Shown piece by piece: positions 17,817 to 27,017 of a DNA stretch of 64,000 bases. Both the position numbers and the translations under genes were made by a program. How positions within the stretch are numbered: the stretch's first letter is position 1; each line of letters starts with the position of its first letter. This DNA is from Burkholderia sp. FERM BP-3421 (lineage in GTDB: Bacteria > Pseudomonadota > Gammaproteobacteria > Burkholderiales > Burkholderiaceae), in contig NZ_CP117781.1 in NCBI RefSeq assembly GCF_028657905.1, forward strand, positions 1,922,001-1,986,000, in the 5' to 3' direction. The notes below the pieces were generated by a model. It saw only the letters and a program-made list of their open reading frames with translations, ran no database searches and was not told where the DNA came from.

Positions 17817-18931
17817 GCGCCACCGCCCGACGCGACGCGCGTGTCGACGCGCGCAGTCACGGACATTCCCGCGCGCAGCCCAAGCTCGCCCGCCGTCCGG
17901 TCGAGCCGGATCTTCACCGGGATCCGCTGCACGATCTTCGTGAAATTGCCGGTCGCATTGTCCGGCGGCAGCAGCGCGAACTCCGCGCCCGAGCCCGGCG
18001 ACAGGCTCGCCACGGTTCCGCGCAGCGCGTGGCCCGCATAGGTGTCGACGTCCACTTCGACCGGCTGGCCGACCCGCATCGCGCCCAACTGCGTTTCCTT
18101 GAAGTTCGCGACGACATACACCTCGCGCAGCGGCACCAGCGCGAGCAGCGGCATGCCGGTTTCCACGTACTGCCCCGGTCGCACCGTGCGCTGCCCGATT
18201 ACGCCGTCACGCACCGCGCGGATCACCGTGTGCTCCAGGTCCAGCTGCGCAAGGCTCAGCGCCGCGCGGGCGGAGACCAGTTGCGCCTCGGCCTGCGCGA
18301 TCGCCGCCGCGCGCTGGTCGCGGCGCTTGCGCAGCACCGTCTGTTCGTCGCGCTGCACGCGCTGCCCGGCCTGCGTCCGCAACAAGTCCGCACGCGCCTT
18401 CAACGCATCGGCGCGCGCCTGTTCCCAGCGCTGGCTGCTCGCCGCGTCCTCGTCGTGCAGGGCCTGGTAGCGGCGCGCGTCGGCGTCGCGCCGTACGGCT
18501 TCCGCCTGCGCGGCGGCCGTCTCCGCACCCGCCTGTTCGATCAGGCCGCGTTGCTGGCCCAGTTGCGCGTCGAGCGTGTCGGCCGCCGCGCGCTCCGCCG
18601 CCAGCGTCGCGGCGGCCGCGTCGACGGCCGCCTGCGCGCGGACCGCCTTCGCGCGATAGTCGCGATCGTCGAGCGTCGCCAGTACGTCGCCGCGCCGCAC
18701 CGGCTGGTTGTCGTCCACCGCGACGCGCGCGACATAGCCCGCGACGCGCGGGCTGACCGTCACCACGTCGGCGCGCACGTAGGCGTCGTCGGTGTACTCG
18801 ATGAAGCGGCCCACGCGCCACCAGTGCGTACCGTAGGCGACGGCAGCCAGCATCAGGCCGGCCGCGCCGACGATGATCCAGTTTCGTTTGGACGCGCGCG
18901 CGGCGCGTTCGGGTGCGACAGTCGTACTCAT
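17813..18931 (-). CDS. HlyD/EmrA-type membrane-fusion adaptor of the efflux pump
   Basis: Periplasmic adaptor of 372 residues. A single N-terminal membrane anchor (NWIIVGAAGLMLAAVAYGTH) is followed by the first half-lipoyl segment (DDAYVRADVVTVSPRVAGYV, VDDNQPVRRGDVLATLDDRD). A long Ala/Gln/Arg-rich coiled coil comes next, then the second lipoyl half (IRAVRDGVIGQRTVRPGQYV). This is the standard EmrA layout and it links the MFS pump to an outer-membrane channel. It lies 72 bp downstream of the outer-membrane gene. Confidence 0.93.
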   Translation of the reverse strand: MSTTVAPERAARASKRNWIIVGAAGLMLAAVAYGTHWWRVGRFIEYTDDAYVRADVVTVSPRVAGYVARVAVDDNQPVRRGDVLATLDDRDYRAKAVRAQAAVDAAAATLAAERAAADTLDAQLGQQRGLIEQAGAETAAAQAEAVRRDADARRYQALHDEDAASSQRWEQARADALKARADLLRTQAGQRVQRDEQTVLRKRRDQRAAAIAQAEAQLVSARAALSLAQLDLEHTVIRAVRDGVIGQRTVRPGQYVETGMPLLALVPLREVYVVANFKETQLGAMRVGQPVEVDVDTYAGHALRGTVASLSPGSGAEFALLPPDNATGNFTKIVQRIPVKIRLDRTAGELGLRAGMSVTARVDTRVASGGGA

Positions 18932-19003
18932 GATCGATGACGGTATCGGAAGGAAATCGGACCGGCGCCCGTGCGCCGGCTGGAATGACGGTGACGACGG
19001 CCG

Positions 19004-20491
19004 TTACGGCTGCGCCTGCCAGCCGCCGCCGAGCGCGCGGAACAGCGCCACCTGATCGGCCGCCACCGTCTGGCTCGACGCGGCCAGCTCGGCGTCCAGC
19101 GCGACGAGGCTGCGCTCGGCGTCGAGCACGTCGAGGAAGTCGAGCGCGCCCGCGCGGTAGTTCAGCTCGGCGAGCCGGAACGCGCGGGCGCCGGCCTCGC
19201 GCGCCTCGGCCAGCGCGCCGCGCCGCGACCATGCCGCGCCGTACTGCGCGAGCGCCTGCTCGACCTCGCGCAGCGCGAGCAGCACGCGCGCGTCGAACGC
19301 CGCATCGGCGGCGACGCTGTCGGCGCGCGCCGCGCCGAGCTAGGCGCGGCTCGCGGCACGATTCGGAAAGCGCCAGCGGATCAACGGCCCGACGCCCCAG
19401 CTCAATGCATAGGGATCGCCGAGCGACGTGGGGCCGCCCGTGGTCGACAGCAGGTCGACCGACCCGCCGAGCACGATCGACGGATACTGCGCCGCGCGCG
19501 CGACGCCGACCCGCGCGCGGGCCGCCGCGAGCCGCTGTTCGGATTCGCGCAGATCGGGCCGGCGTCGCAGCAGCAGCGCGCCGTCGCCGACCGGGAACGG
19601 CCGGGCCAGCGTCGGCGTCGTCACGCAGCGGGCCGCATCGGGCGGAAACGCGGCGGGCGGCCGGCCGGTCAGCACCGCCAGCTCGTAGAGCGCCGCCTGC
19701 CGCTCGCCGCGCAGCGCCGGCAGCGCCGCGCGGGTCTCGTCGGCGAAGCTCCGGGCGCGCGCCAGCGCCATCCCCGACACGAGCCCGCGCGCCCGCTGCC
19801 TGCCGGTCAGACCAGCGACCCGCTCGGCCACCGCGAGCGAGCGCTCGGCCACACCGATCCGTTCGCCGTATGCGCACACCCGCGTATAAGCCGCCGCCGT
19901 ATCGGCCGCCACCGCGACCCGCATCGCATCCGACGCCGCGCGCGCGGCGTCGGCGTCGGCGCGCGCGGCGGCGCTCAGGTTCCGGACCCGCCCCCACAGA
20001 TCGACCTCCCACGACAGCGCGAACGACGGCGCGTAGCCCCAGCGGGTGTCGGCGGCCGACTGTCCGCGCGCGGCGGCGACGATCTGGTCAGGCGCATGCT
20101 GGCCGTAGTCGACGCCGAACCCGAGCGTGGTGTCCGGCAGGCGCGCGGCATCCGCTTGCGCGAGCAGCGAGCGCGCCCGCGCGACATTCGCGGCCGCCAC
20201 TTTCAGGTCGAGGTTCGCGGTCAGCGCGTCATGCACCAGCCGGTCGAGCACCGGATCGTCGTAGAGCCGCCACCATGCATCGGCGGGCGTATCGGCCGAA
20301 ATGGGCGCGCCGGACATGGCGTCGAACGAAGCGGCGGCGGCCGATGCCGCCGTGAGCGGGCGCGGCCCGGGCGGCGCATCGACCGCGCAGCCGGCCAGCG
20401 CGGCCGCGAGCGCAGCGGCGCTGGCGATGCGCGCCGCGCGGCGGCGGCGTGACGGATGGCGCAAGCCAAGCGAAGACACATCGCGAATCAT
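19004..20491 (-). pseudogene. NodT/OprM-family outer-membrane efflux lipoprotein with internal amber codon
   Basis: Outer-membrane channel of the tripartite pump. The start at 20491 (MIRDVSSLGL) is preceded by GAAGG and gives a lipoprotein signal ending LAGC. The family motif ADAWWRLYDDPVLDRLVHDA follows, then two outer-membrane efflux repeats. At 19342-19340 an in-frame TAG interrupts the gene after ...FPNRAASRA; the same frame then continues LGAARADSVAADAAFDARVL and ends GGGWQAQP at 19004, exactly as an intact protein would. The amber is therefore a point change (or a base error) in a full-length 495-codon gene. If real, about the last 112 residues are lost and the pump probably fails unless the codon is suppressed. 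Confidence 0.88.
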
Positions 20492-20583
20492 CTGAACCTT
20501 CGGAATCGAACCCATGATGGCGTTCATGGTAAGGTTGCGCCCCCAGGTTGATCTCCCGCGCACTACGCATTCATCGTCGCGAA

Positions 20584-21357
20584 ATGGACAGTTTCTTTCT
20601 CTCACTCGAGCAACAGGAAACGGACCGGCAGGTCGCCGTGGTCGCGTCCGACACGCCTGCGGGCACCTCGTATCCGCCGCATGCGCATCGTCACGGTCAG
20701 TTGATCCACGCGATCTCGGGCGTGATGGTGGTGCACGCGGACGGTGGCCGCTGGGTCGTGCCGACAGGCCGCGCGGTCTGGGTGCCGCCCGGCGTCTCGC
20801 ATGCGATCGACGCCGCCGACGCGGTGCGGATGCGCACCGTGTTCGTCGGCCCGCGCGCGCGCGCCGGCCTGCCCGACGCCTGCCGGGTGATCGCGGTGAG
20901 CACGCTGCTGCGCGAACTGATCGTGACGGCCGGCGCGCTCGCGGCCGACTGCGACCCCACGCACCGCGCGGGCCGGATCCTCGCGCTGATCCTCGACGAG
21001 ATCGAGATCGCCCCACCGCTGTCGCTGCACGTGCCGATGCCGCGCCACCCGGTGCTAGCCGCGCTGTGCACGCGCTTCATCGCCGCGCCGGCGGCGTCGA
21101 CGGCGCTCGTGGAATGGGCCGACGCCGCGCACATGAACACGCGCACCTTCTCCCGCGCGTTCAAGCGCGAGACCGGCATGACGCACGGCGCATGGTGCCG
21201 CCATGCGCGGCTCCTGCTGAGCCTGCCGCGCCTCGCGGCCGGCGTGTCGATCCTCACGCTCGCGCTCGAGCATGGCTACGACAGCCCCAGCGCATTCGCG
21301 GCGATGTTCCGCCGCACGCTCGGGGTCGCGCCCAGCGAGTATTTCCGGTCCCGCTGA
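20584..21357 (+). CDS. AraC-family transcriptional regulator
   Basis: A 257-residue regulator with an N-terminal cupin-like sensor (SYPPHAHRHGQLIHAISGVM) and a C-terminal AraC double helix-turn-helix (MNTRTFSRAFKRETGMTHGA, then SPSAFAAMFRRTLGVAPSEY). The ATG at 20584 is chosen because it begins the conserved part; an in-frame TTG at 20548 is possible. It is divergent from the efflux operon with about 90 bp between starts, so it most likely controls that operon. Confidence 0.9.
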   Translation: MDSFFLSLEQQETDRQVAVVASDTPAGTSYPPHAHRHGQLIHAISGVMVVHADGGRWVVPTGRAVWVPPGVSHAIDAADAVRMRTVFVGPRARAGLPDACRVIAVSTLLRELIVTAGALAADCDPTHRAGRILALILDEIEIAPPLSLHVPMPRHPVLAALCTRFIAAPAASTALVEWADAAHMNTRTFSRAFKRETGMTHGAWCRHARLLLSLPRLAAGVSILTLALEHGYDSPSAFAAMFRRTLGVAPSEYFRSR

Positions 21358-21377
21358 GCGGCAGGCTGTACCGCGTA

Positions 21378-22273
21378 CCGCCCTCACCGCGTCACCATGC
21401 AAATACATTGAGCGCCAAGGTGCGCGCAGGCCTGCGTACACCCACCCCCGGGGTTCGTTGAGCAACGCGGCGGCAAAGTGTCGCCGATCCCGTGGAAGTC
21501 TTGGCTGAGCCGCCTTCGCTCAACGCACCGCCCTCACCGCGTCACCATGCAAATGCATCGAGCGCCAAGGTGCGCGCAGGCCTGCGTACACCCACCCCGG
21601 GTTCGTTGAGCAACGCGGCGGCAAAGTGTCGCCGATCCCGTGGAAGTCTTGGCTGAGCCGCCTTCGCTCAACGCACCGCCCTCACCGCGTCACCATGCAA
21701 ATGCATCGAGCGCCAAGGTGCGCGCAGGCCTGCGTACACCCACCCCCGGGGTTCGTTGAGCAACGCGGCGGTCAAAGTGTCGCCGATCCCGTGGAAGTCT
21801 TGGCTGAGCCGCCTTCGCTCAACGCACCGCCCTCACCGCGTCACCATGCAAATGCATCGAGCGCCAAGGTGCGCGCAGGCCTGGGCGCACCCACCACGGA
21901 CTCTCGTTGAGCAACGCGGCGGTCAACGCCTCGCCAATCCGATGGAAGTCGTAGCTGAGCCATCCGTGCTCAACGCACCGCCCTCACCGCGTCATCACGC
22001 GAATGCATCGAGCGCCAAGGTACGCGCAGGCCTGCGTAGCCCCACCCCGGGGCTCGTTGAGCAACGTGTCGCATAGCCTCGCCGATCCAGTGAGCGCCAT
22101 ACCTGTGCCACCTTCGCTCAACGCGCCGCCCTCACCGCGTCATCACGCGAATGCATCGAGCGCCAAGGTGCGCGCAGGCCTGCGTAGCCCCACCCCGGGG
22201 CTCGTTGAGCAACGTGTCGCATAGCCTCGCCGATCCAGTGAGCGCCATACCTGTGCCGCCTTCGCTCAACGCG
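21378..22273. repeat. Six tandem ~150-bp degenerate copies of the 3' end of the neighbouring ABC ATPase gene
   Basis: Units begin (ccgccctcaccgc) at 21378, 21528, 21676, 21827, 21978 and 22126, with the parental segment at 22274; periods are 148 to 151 bp. Each unit corresponds, on the minus strand, to the last 110 or so bases of the ATPase gene plus roughly 25-40 bases downstream of its stop. Copies near the AraC gene share one variant; copies 5 and 6 share another (gtgtcgcatagcctcgcc). Each carries GTTGAGC and GCTCAAC arms about 60 bp apart plus a small cGTTGagCAACg dyad. The array fills the convergent gap between the AraC gene and the ATPase gene. Confidence 0.93.
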
Positions 22274-22287
22274 CCGCCCTCACCGCC

Positions 22288-23103
22288 TCACCACGCGAAT
22301 GCATCCAACGCCAAGGTATGCGCAGGCCCACGCGCCGCCGCCCCAGGCTCGTTGAGCAACGCGGCGGTCAAGGCCTCGCCGATCCGGTGGAAGTCATGGC
22401 TGAGCCGCTCGCGCGGACGCGGCAGCGTCACCTCGACGATCTCCGCGATGCGTCCCGGCCCCGCCTGCATCACCACGATCCGATCGGCGAGGAACACGGC
22501 CTCGTCGACATCGTGCGTGACGAGCAGCGTCGTGATCCGCTCGCGCTCGCGGATCGCCAGCAATTCGCGCTGCAACTGCTGGCGGGTCAGCGCGTCGAGC
22601 GCGCCGAACGGCTCGTCGAGCATCAGGATGCGCGGGCTCGCGACCAGCCCGCGCGCGATCGCGACCCGCTGCGCCATGCCGCCCGACAACTGGTGCGGCA
22701 GCGCATCCTCGAAGCCTTGCAGGCCGACGAGCCGGACCGCCTCCGCGACACGCCGCGCCGCCTCGTCGCGCCGCAGTCCCTGCGCGGCGAGGCCGAGCCC
22801 GACGTTGCGCGCGACCGACAGCCACGGAAACAGCCGAGGCTCCTGGAACACGATGCCGCGTTCCGCCCCGATCCCGTCGATGCGCCGGCCATCGACGCGG
22901 ATCTCGCCCGCGTAATCGGTATCGAGGCCCGCGAGCAGGCGCAGCAGCGTCGATTTCCCGCAGCCGCTCGCGCCGACGATCGCGACGAACTCGCCGTCGG
23001 CGATATCGAGCGAAAAGCCGCGAATCGCCTCGTGCGGCCGCCCGCCCACCTCGAAAGTCTTGCCGACGTCGCGCAGCGCGACGGCGGGATGTGCTTCATG
23101 CAT
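22288..23103 (-). CDS. ABC transporter ATPase of the sulfonate/sulfate-ester (SsuB/TauB-like) type
   Basis: Cytoplasmic ATPase of about 271 residues. Walker A is GASGCGKSTLLRLLAGLD, the Q-loop lies in GIVFQEPRLFPWLSVARNVG, the signature is LSGGMAQRVAIARGLV, Walker B is RILMLDEPFGALD and the switch His is in LLVTHDVDEAVFLADRI. The ATG at 23103 is preferred over the one at 23121 because AGGAG lies six bases before it. It follows exbD by about 30 bp and would energise the fused permease at 27.0-28.7 kb. Its 3' end is the source of the adjacent tandem array. Confidence 0.9.
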   Translation of the reverse strand: MHEAHPAVALRDVGKTFEVGGRPHEAIRGFSLDIADGEFVAIVGASGCGKSTLLRLLAGLDTDYAGEIRVDGRRIDGIGAERGIVFQEPRLFPWLSVARNVGLGLAAQGLRRDEAARRVAEAVRLVGLQGFEDALPHQLSGGMAQRVAIARGLVASPRILMLDEPFGALDALTRQQLQRELLAIRERERITTLLVTHDVDEAVFLADRIVVMQAGPGRIAEIVEVTLPRPRERLSHDFHRIGEALTAALLNEPGAAARGPAHTLALDAFAW

Positions 23104-23133
23104 GACGATCTCCTGGTTCATGATCGCGCCCGC

Positions 23134-23565
23134 TCAGCGCGCGCCGGCCGGTTCGGACACGAGCGCGATCCGGGCGTAGCCGGCCGCGTGGATTTCGCCC
23201 ATCGCCTCGATCACGCGCCCATAAGGCAGGCCCTTGTCGCCGCGGATCTCGATGCGCCGCGATGCATCGCCGCCGGCTTCGCGCGCGAGCGTGGGCACGA
23301 GCTGCGCGGCGGACACTTCGGTCTTGCCGACGAACACCCGGCCGTCGCGGTCGAGGCTCACCGCGAGCGGCGGACGATCCTCGTTCAGCGCGGGCGCCTG
23401 CGCCTGCGGCAAGTCGACCTTCACGCCCTGCGCCATCAATGGCGCCGCCACCATGAACACGATCAGCAGCACCAGCATCACGTCGACGAACGGCGTGACG
23501 TTGATCTCGCTGACGGGCGCCGCGCCGCCGCGCGCATGCGATGTCGCGGGGAGCCGCGCGGCCAT
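23134..23565 (-). CDS. exbD: ExbD-like TonB-system proton channel subunit
   Basis: A 143-residue inner-membrane protein with one N-terminal membrane segment. The key stretch SEINVTPFVDVMLVLLIVFM holds the conserved membrane Asp of ExbD/TolR, followed by a periplasmic domain ending in an Ala/Gly tail. Start at 23565, one base after the exbB stop. With ExbB and TonB it would transmit proton-motive force to an outer-membrane receptor. Confidence 0.93.
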   Translation of the reverse strand: MAARLPATSHARGGAAPVSEINVTPFVDVMLVLLIVFMVAAPLMAQGVKVDLPQAQAPALNEDRPPLAVSLDRDGRVFVGKTEVSAAQLVPTLAREAGGDASRRIEIRGDKGLPYGRVIEAMGEIHAAGYARIALVSEPAGAR

Positions 23566-23566
23566 G

Positions 23567-24418
23567 TCACGCCCCTCCCGTCGCGGCCTGCACGCCGATC
23601 GGCAGGCCCGCCTCGCGACCGGCCGGGCGCGCCGGCGCAGACGCCGCCGGTGCCGCCGCGACGGCCGCACCGCCATCGCGCGCCGGCGCAGGTTCGAGCG
23701 GCTCGGCGTCGATCGCCGCGTCGCCCGCCTCCAGCTGGCGCGACAGCCGCACCTCGACGAGTCCGGTCAGCGTGTCGAGCCGGTTCGCATAGGCGTTCAG
23801 GTCGCCCGACGCGCGGTTGTACGCGACCACGGCGGGAATCGCCGCGACCAGCCCGAGCGCGGTGGCGAACAGGGCCTCCGCGATGCCGGGCGCGACCACC
23901 GCGAGGCTCGTGTTGTTGCTCGCCGCGATCCCCTGGAATGCGTTGATGATCCCCCACACCGTGCCGAACAGCCCGACGAACGGCGCGACCGAGCCGACCG
24001 TCGCGAGCACCGGCAAGCCGCGTTGCAGGTGTTCGATTTCCACCCCGCGCGCAATCGCGCCGACGCGTGCGAGCCGCTCTTTCAGGCTGTCGCGGCCGGA
24101 CGCGCCGTGTTCGAGCCCCTGCCGCCAGGTCTCGCGCCATTCGGCCGCGAGCGCGCGATAGACGCGCGCGAACGGATCGTCGGGACTCGCCTCCAGCAGG
24201 CGCGCGAGCGCGACCAGCGGTTCGCCCGCGTGCAGCGCGGCGAGCCAGCGCGCGGCGCGGCGCTGCAACGCGCGAAAGCGCCATAGCTTGTCAGCGATCA
24301 CGCCCCAGCTGGCCACCGAGGCCAGCGCGAGCAGCACCATGATGGCTTTGACGAGCAGATCCGCCTGCGCGAACAGCTGCAGCGGCGACACATGAGCGGC
24401 AACTTGGATCGGTTGCAT
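23567..24418 (-). CDS. exbB: ExbB-like TonB-system proton channel subunit
   Basis: A 283-residue MotA/TolQ/ExbB-type protein with three membrane spans (MVLLALASVASWGVIADKLW; ATVGSVAPFVGLFGTVWGII; ALFATALGLVAAIPAVVAYN). The P-F-V-G-L-F-G-T-V-W-G-I motif is diagnostic. The C-terminus is extended by an Ala/Pro-rich tail of about 50 residues. It is read between tonB (27 bp upstream) and exbD (adjacent). Confidence 0.93.
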   Translation of the reverse strand: MQPIQVAAHVSPLQLFAQADLLVKAIMVLLALASVASWGVIADKLWRFRALQRRAARWLAALHAGEPLVALARLLEASPDDPFARVYRALAAEWRETWRQGLEHGASGRDSLKERLARVGAIARGVEIEHLQRGLPVLATVGSVAPFVGLFGTVWGIINAFQGIAASNNTSLAVVAPGIAEALFATALGLVAAIPAVVAYNRASGDLNAYANRLDTLTGLVEVRLSRQLEAGDAAIDAEPLEPAPARDGGAAVAAAPAASAPARPAGREAGLPIGVQAATGGA

Positions 24419-24445
24419 CGCGATTCTCCTGTTGATTGAACGGTT

Positions 24446-25270
24446 TCAGTCGGTCAGTTGGTAGGCGATCACGCCGGCCAGCAAGTAGGCGCTCGCGCCG
24501 AGATCGGGCGGTTTAGGAAACGGTGCGGCGGCCTTGATCGCCTCGCGCGCCGCGGCGTCGAGATCGTCGTTGCCGGACGGCGTGATATCGACGCGCTGCA
24601 CGCGGCCGTCGGCGTCGAGCGCGAGGCGGTAGGCCACGCGCCCTTCCTCGCGGCGCAGCCGCGCGGCGCGGGGATAGCTGTCGGCTGCGTAGCGATTGAC
24701 GCGCTCGAACACCTTCGTCACGTAATCGCTCGGGATGCCCGCCATCCCGAGCGTGTGGGGCACTGAACGCGTGGCGGGCGGTGCGGCGGGCGCTTCGGCC
24801 GGCGTCGCCGCGCTCGTGGCCGCGCCGACCGGCGCGGCTGACGACGGCGCGATGGATGCGGGCGACGAGGTTGCGGGCGCAACGGTCTTTGCTTGCGCTT
24901 GCGCTTGCGCTTGCGCTTGCGCTTGCGCCTGCGCCTGCGCCTGCGCCTGCGCCTGCGCCTGCGCCTGCGCAGCGCCAACGCGATGCGACGGCGCCGCGAC
25001 AGGCGCGCGCCTGGCTTGCTGCTGCACAACCGGCGACGGCGCGGCCAGTGCGACTGGCGGCCTGGCCGGCTCCGGCGGCGCGAACGTCAGCGCGATGGTG
25101 CGCTCGCGCGGCGGCGGGCCCGGCTGCGTGGAGGCGAACCACAACGCTCCGAGCACCGCGCCATGCAGCGCGATCGAGATTGCCGTGCCCGCACAGCTCC
25201 GCACCGGCCGGCCGACGGGCGAGACCTGCCTGTTCGCACGCGGCGCGCCGAACCCTGCGAATGTCGTCAC
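24446..25270 (-). CDS. tonB: TonB-like energy transducer with Gln-Ala repeat linker
   Basis: A 274-residue protein with an N-terminal anchor (AISIALHGAVLGALWFAST) and a periplasmic linker rich in Pro and Ala. The linker contains thirteen Gln-Ala dipeptides in a row instead of the usual Pro-Lys/Pro-Glu repeats. The C-terminal TonB domain reads YPRAARLRREEGRVAYRLAL and DAAAREAIKAAAPFPKPPDL. It should span the periplasm and contact an outer-membrane receptor. The only receptor sequence nearby is a short remnant at 28.7-28.8 kb. Confidence 0.9.
   Translation of the reverse strand: MTTFAGFGAPRANRQVSPVGRPVRSCAGTAISIALHGAVLGALWFASTQPGPPPRERTIALTFAPPEPARPPVALAAPSPVVQQQARRAPVAAPSHRVGAAQAQAQAQAQAQAQAQAQAQAQAQAQAKTVAPATSSPASIAPSSAAPVGAATSAATPAEAPAAPPATRSVPHTLGMAGIPSDYVTKVFERVNRYAADSYPRAARLRREEGRVAYRLALDADGRVQRVDITPSGNDDLDAAAREAIKAAAPFPKPPDLGASAYLLAGVIAYQLTD
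24891..24968 (-). repeat. Thirteen-copy hexanucleotide repeat inside tonB
   Basis: Six gcttgc units followed by seven gcctgc units (plus strand) encode the Gln-Ala run. Slippage would lengthen or shorten the periplasmic linker by whole dipeptides without breaking the frame. The split into two codon variants suggests two separate expansions. Confidence 0.9.
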
Positions 25271-25313
25271 GAGATCCTCCGTTGGAAGCGTCGAGTCCGC
25301 CCAAGGTCCGCCG

Positions 25314-26960
25314 TCACGCGTCCTGCGCGAACACGCGCTGCGCGCCGTCCTGGACGCCGTTGTCGATCACATAGCGCTCCCAGTGCGCGAGCAGCGCATC
25401 GAGACGCGCGGGCTCCGCGTCCGCGAGATCGCGGGTTTCGCCCGGATCGCGCCCGAGGTCGTACAGCTGCCACGCGCCGGGGCCGACCGGCTCCGGAATG
25501 AACACCGCCTTCCAGTCGCCCTGCCGCACCGCGCGCATGCCGAACAATTCCCAGCCCGTCACATGCTCGGCGTCGTGCACCTGCTGCGCCTCGCCGCGCA
25601 GATGCGCGACCAGCGACGCCCCCTTCGGCGCCTCGACCTCGCGCCCGCGATACGCGCGACCCGGATGCGCGACGCCCGCGAGTTCCAGCACGGTCGGCAC
25701 CACGTCCATCACGGTCGAGAACGCATCGCTGATCGCGCGCCGCGCGAACGTCGGATAGTACGCGAACGCGACCACGCGAATCCCGCCCTCGGTCGTGAAC
25801 GCCTTGTAGAGGCGCGACGGCGCGGTGGCCGCCTGCGCCCAGCGCGGGCCGTACCACACGTAGGAATTGGCGCGCCCGACATTGTCGAGGCGGTTGTCGT
25901 AGTAGTCGCGCAGGAACTGTTGGAGATTCGGCCCGAACACCGGCAGCGCTTCGAGCAGCGCGCCTTCCGCGCCGTTGTCCGACAGAAACAGCACGAAGGT
26001 GTTGTCGAACTCGCCGTTCGCCTTCAGGTAGTCGATCACCCGCCCGACGTTCCAGTCGAGCCGCTCGACCATCCCCGCGTACACCTCCATGGTGCGCGCC
26101 GAAAACGCGCGCTCGTCGGGCGTGAGCGCCGCCCACTCGGGATTGCGCGCCACCACCGGGTGCGCATCGACGTCCGCGTCGAGCAGCCCCAGCGCGCGCT
26201 GCCGTTCGAGCCGCGTTTCGCGCAGCGCGTCGGGGCCGTCCGCATAGCGGCCGCGATAGCGTTCGACCACCTCGGCGGGCGCCTGCAGCGGCCAGTGCGG
26301 CGCGGAGAACGGCAGGTACGCGAAGAACGGGCGGCCGTCGTCCGGGCGCTCGCCGAGGTACTGGAGCAGCTTGTCCGCGAAACTGTCGGACGAGTAGAAG
26401 TCGTCGGGCAGCGCGCCGACGAAGGCGTCGTCCTCGACATACAGCGAACGCGTGCTGCGCATCAGGCGCGGTTGCTCGGCGTCGGCCTCGACCGGCTCGA
26501 ACCCATAGTGATTGGCCGCGCCCGGCAGCAGCGCGAACGAGCGCTCGAAGCCGCGCGCGGCCGGCGCGCGGTCGAGTGTCAGGCCCAGGTGCCACTTGCC
26601 CGCCATCGTCGTGAAATAGCCGGCGTCGCGCAGCAGTTCCGGCAGCGCGACCACGCGGTCGTTCAGGTAGCCCTCATAGCCGGGCTTGCCTTGCAGGGCG
26701 GGCGACAGGGCCTCGGCCATCGTGCCGATCCCGGCCACGTGATGATCGGTGCCCGTGAGCAGCATCGAGCGGGTCGGCGAGCAGGCCGAGGCGGTGTGGA
26801 AATCGGTGAAGCGCACGCCCGCATGGGCGAGCGCGTCGAGGTTCGGCGTGGCGATCTCGCCGCCGAACGCGCCGAGATCGGAAAAGCCGAGATCGTCCGC
26901 GACGATCACGAGAAAGTTCGGTCGGGACGCCGGCGTGCGGCGCGAAACAGGCTCAGTCAT
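25314..26960 (-). CDS. Arylsulfatase (sulfatase family, Cys-type)
   Basis: A 548-residue sulfatase that hydrolyses sulfate esters. The metal-binding Asp pair is in FLVIVADDLGFSDLGAFGG. The formylglycine motif C-x-P-x-R is C60 in SACSPTRSMLLTG, which is converted to formylglycine in active enzymes. GKWHLG and DNGAEG further along are also family motifs. No signal peptide is visible, so the enzyme is probably cytoplasmic, which fits import of sulfate esters by the linked ABC transporter. It lies between the permease and tonB in one leftward series. Confidence 0.93.
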   Translation of the reverse strand: MTEPVSRRTPASRPNFLVIVADDLGFSDLGAFGGEIATPNLDALAHAGVRFTDFHTASACSPTRSMLLTGTDHHVAGIGTMAEALSPALQGKPGYEGYLNDRVVALPELLRDAGYFTTMAGKWHLGLTLDRAPAARGFERSFALLPGAANHYGFEPVEADAEQPRLMRSTRSLYVEDDAFVGALPDDFYSSDSFADKLLQYLGERPDDGRPFFAYLPFSAPHWPLQAPAEVVERYRGRYADGPDALRETRLERQRALGLLDADVDAHPVVARNPEWAALTPDERAFSARTMEVYAGMVERLDWNVGRVIDYLKANGEFDNTFVLFLSDNGAEGALLEALPVFGPNLQQFLRDYYDNRLDNVGRANSYVWYGPRWAQAATAPSRLYKAFTTEGGIRVVAFAYYPTFARRAISDAFSTVMDVVPTVLELAGVAHPGRAYRGREVEAPKGASLVAHLRGEAQQVHDAEHVTGWELFGMRAVRQGDWKAVFIPEPVGPGAWQLYDLGRDPGETRDLADAEPARLDALLAHWERYVIDNGVQDGAQRVFAQDA

Positions 26961-27017
26961 GGCATTCCTGGTCAGTGAACGAAACAGAAAATGAAATACG
27001 ATGCGACGACGGCGCGC

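Noticed and set aside
21626..22224. Small plus-strand proteins (M-H-R-A-P-R-C-A-Q-A type) within the tandem array
   Set aside because: They are by-products of the repeats, run against the parental gene and have no homologous domain.
21378..22273. CRISPR array
   Set aside because: Units are about 150 bp with no short conserved repeat and unique spacers; they match the 3' end of the adjacent gene instead.
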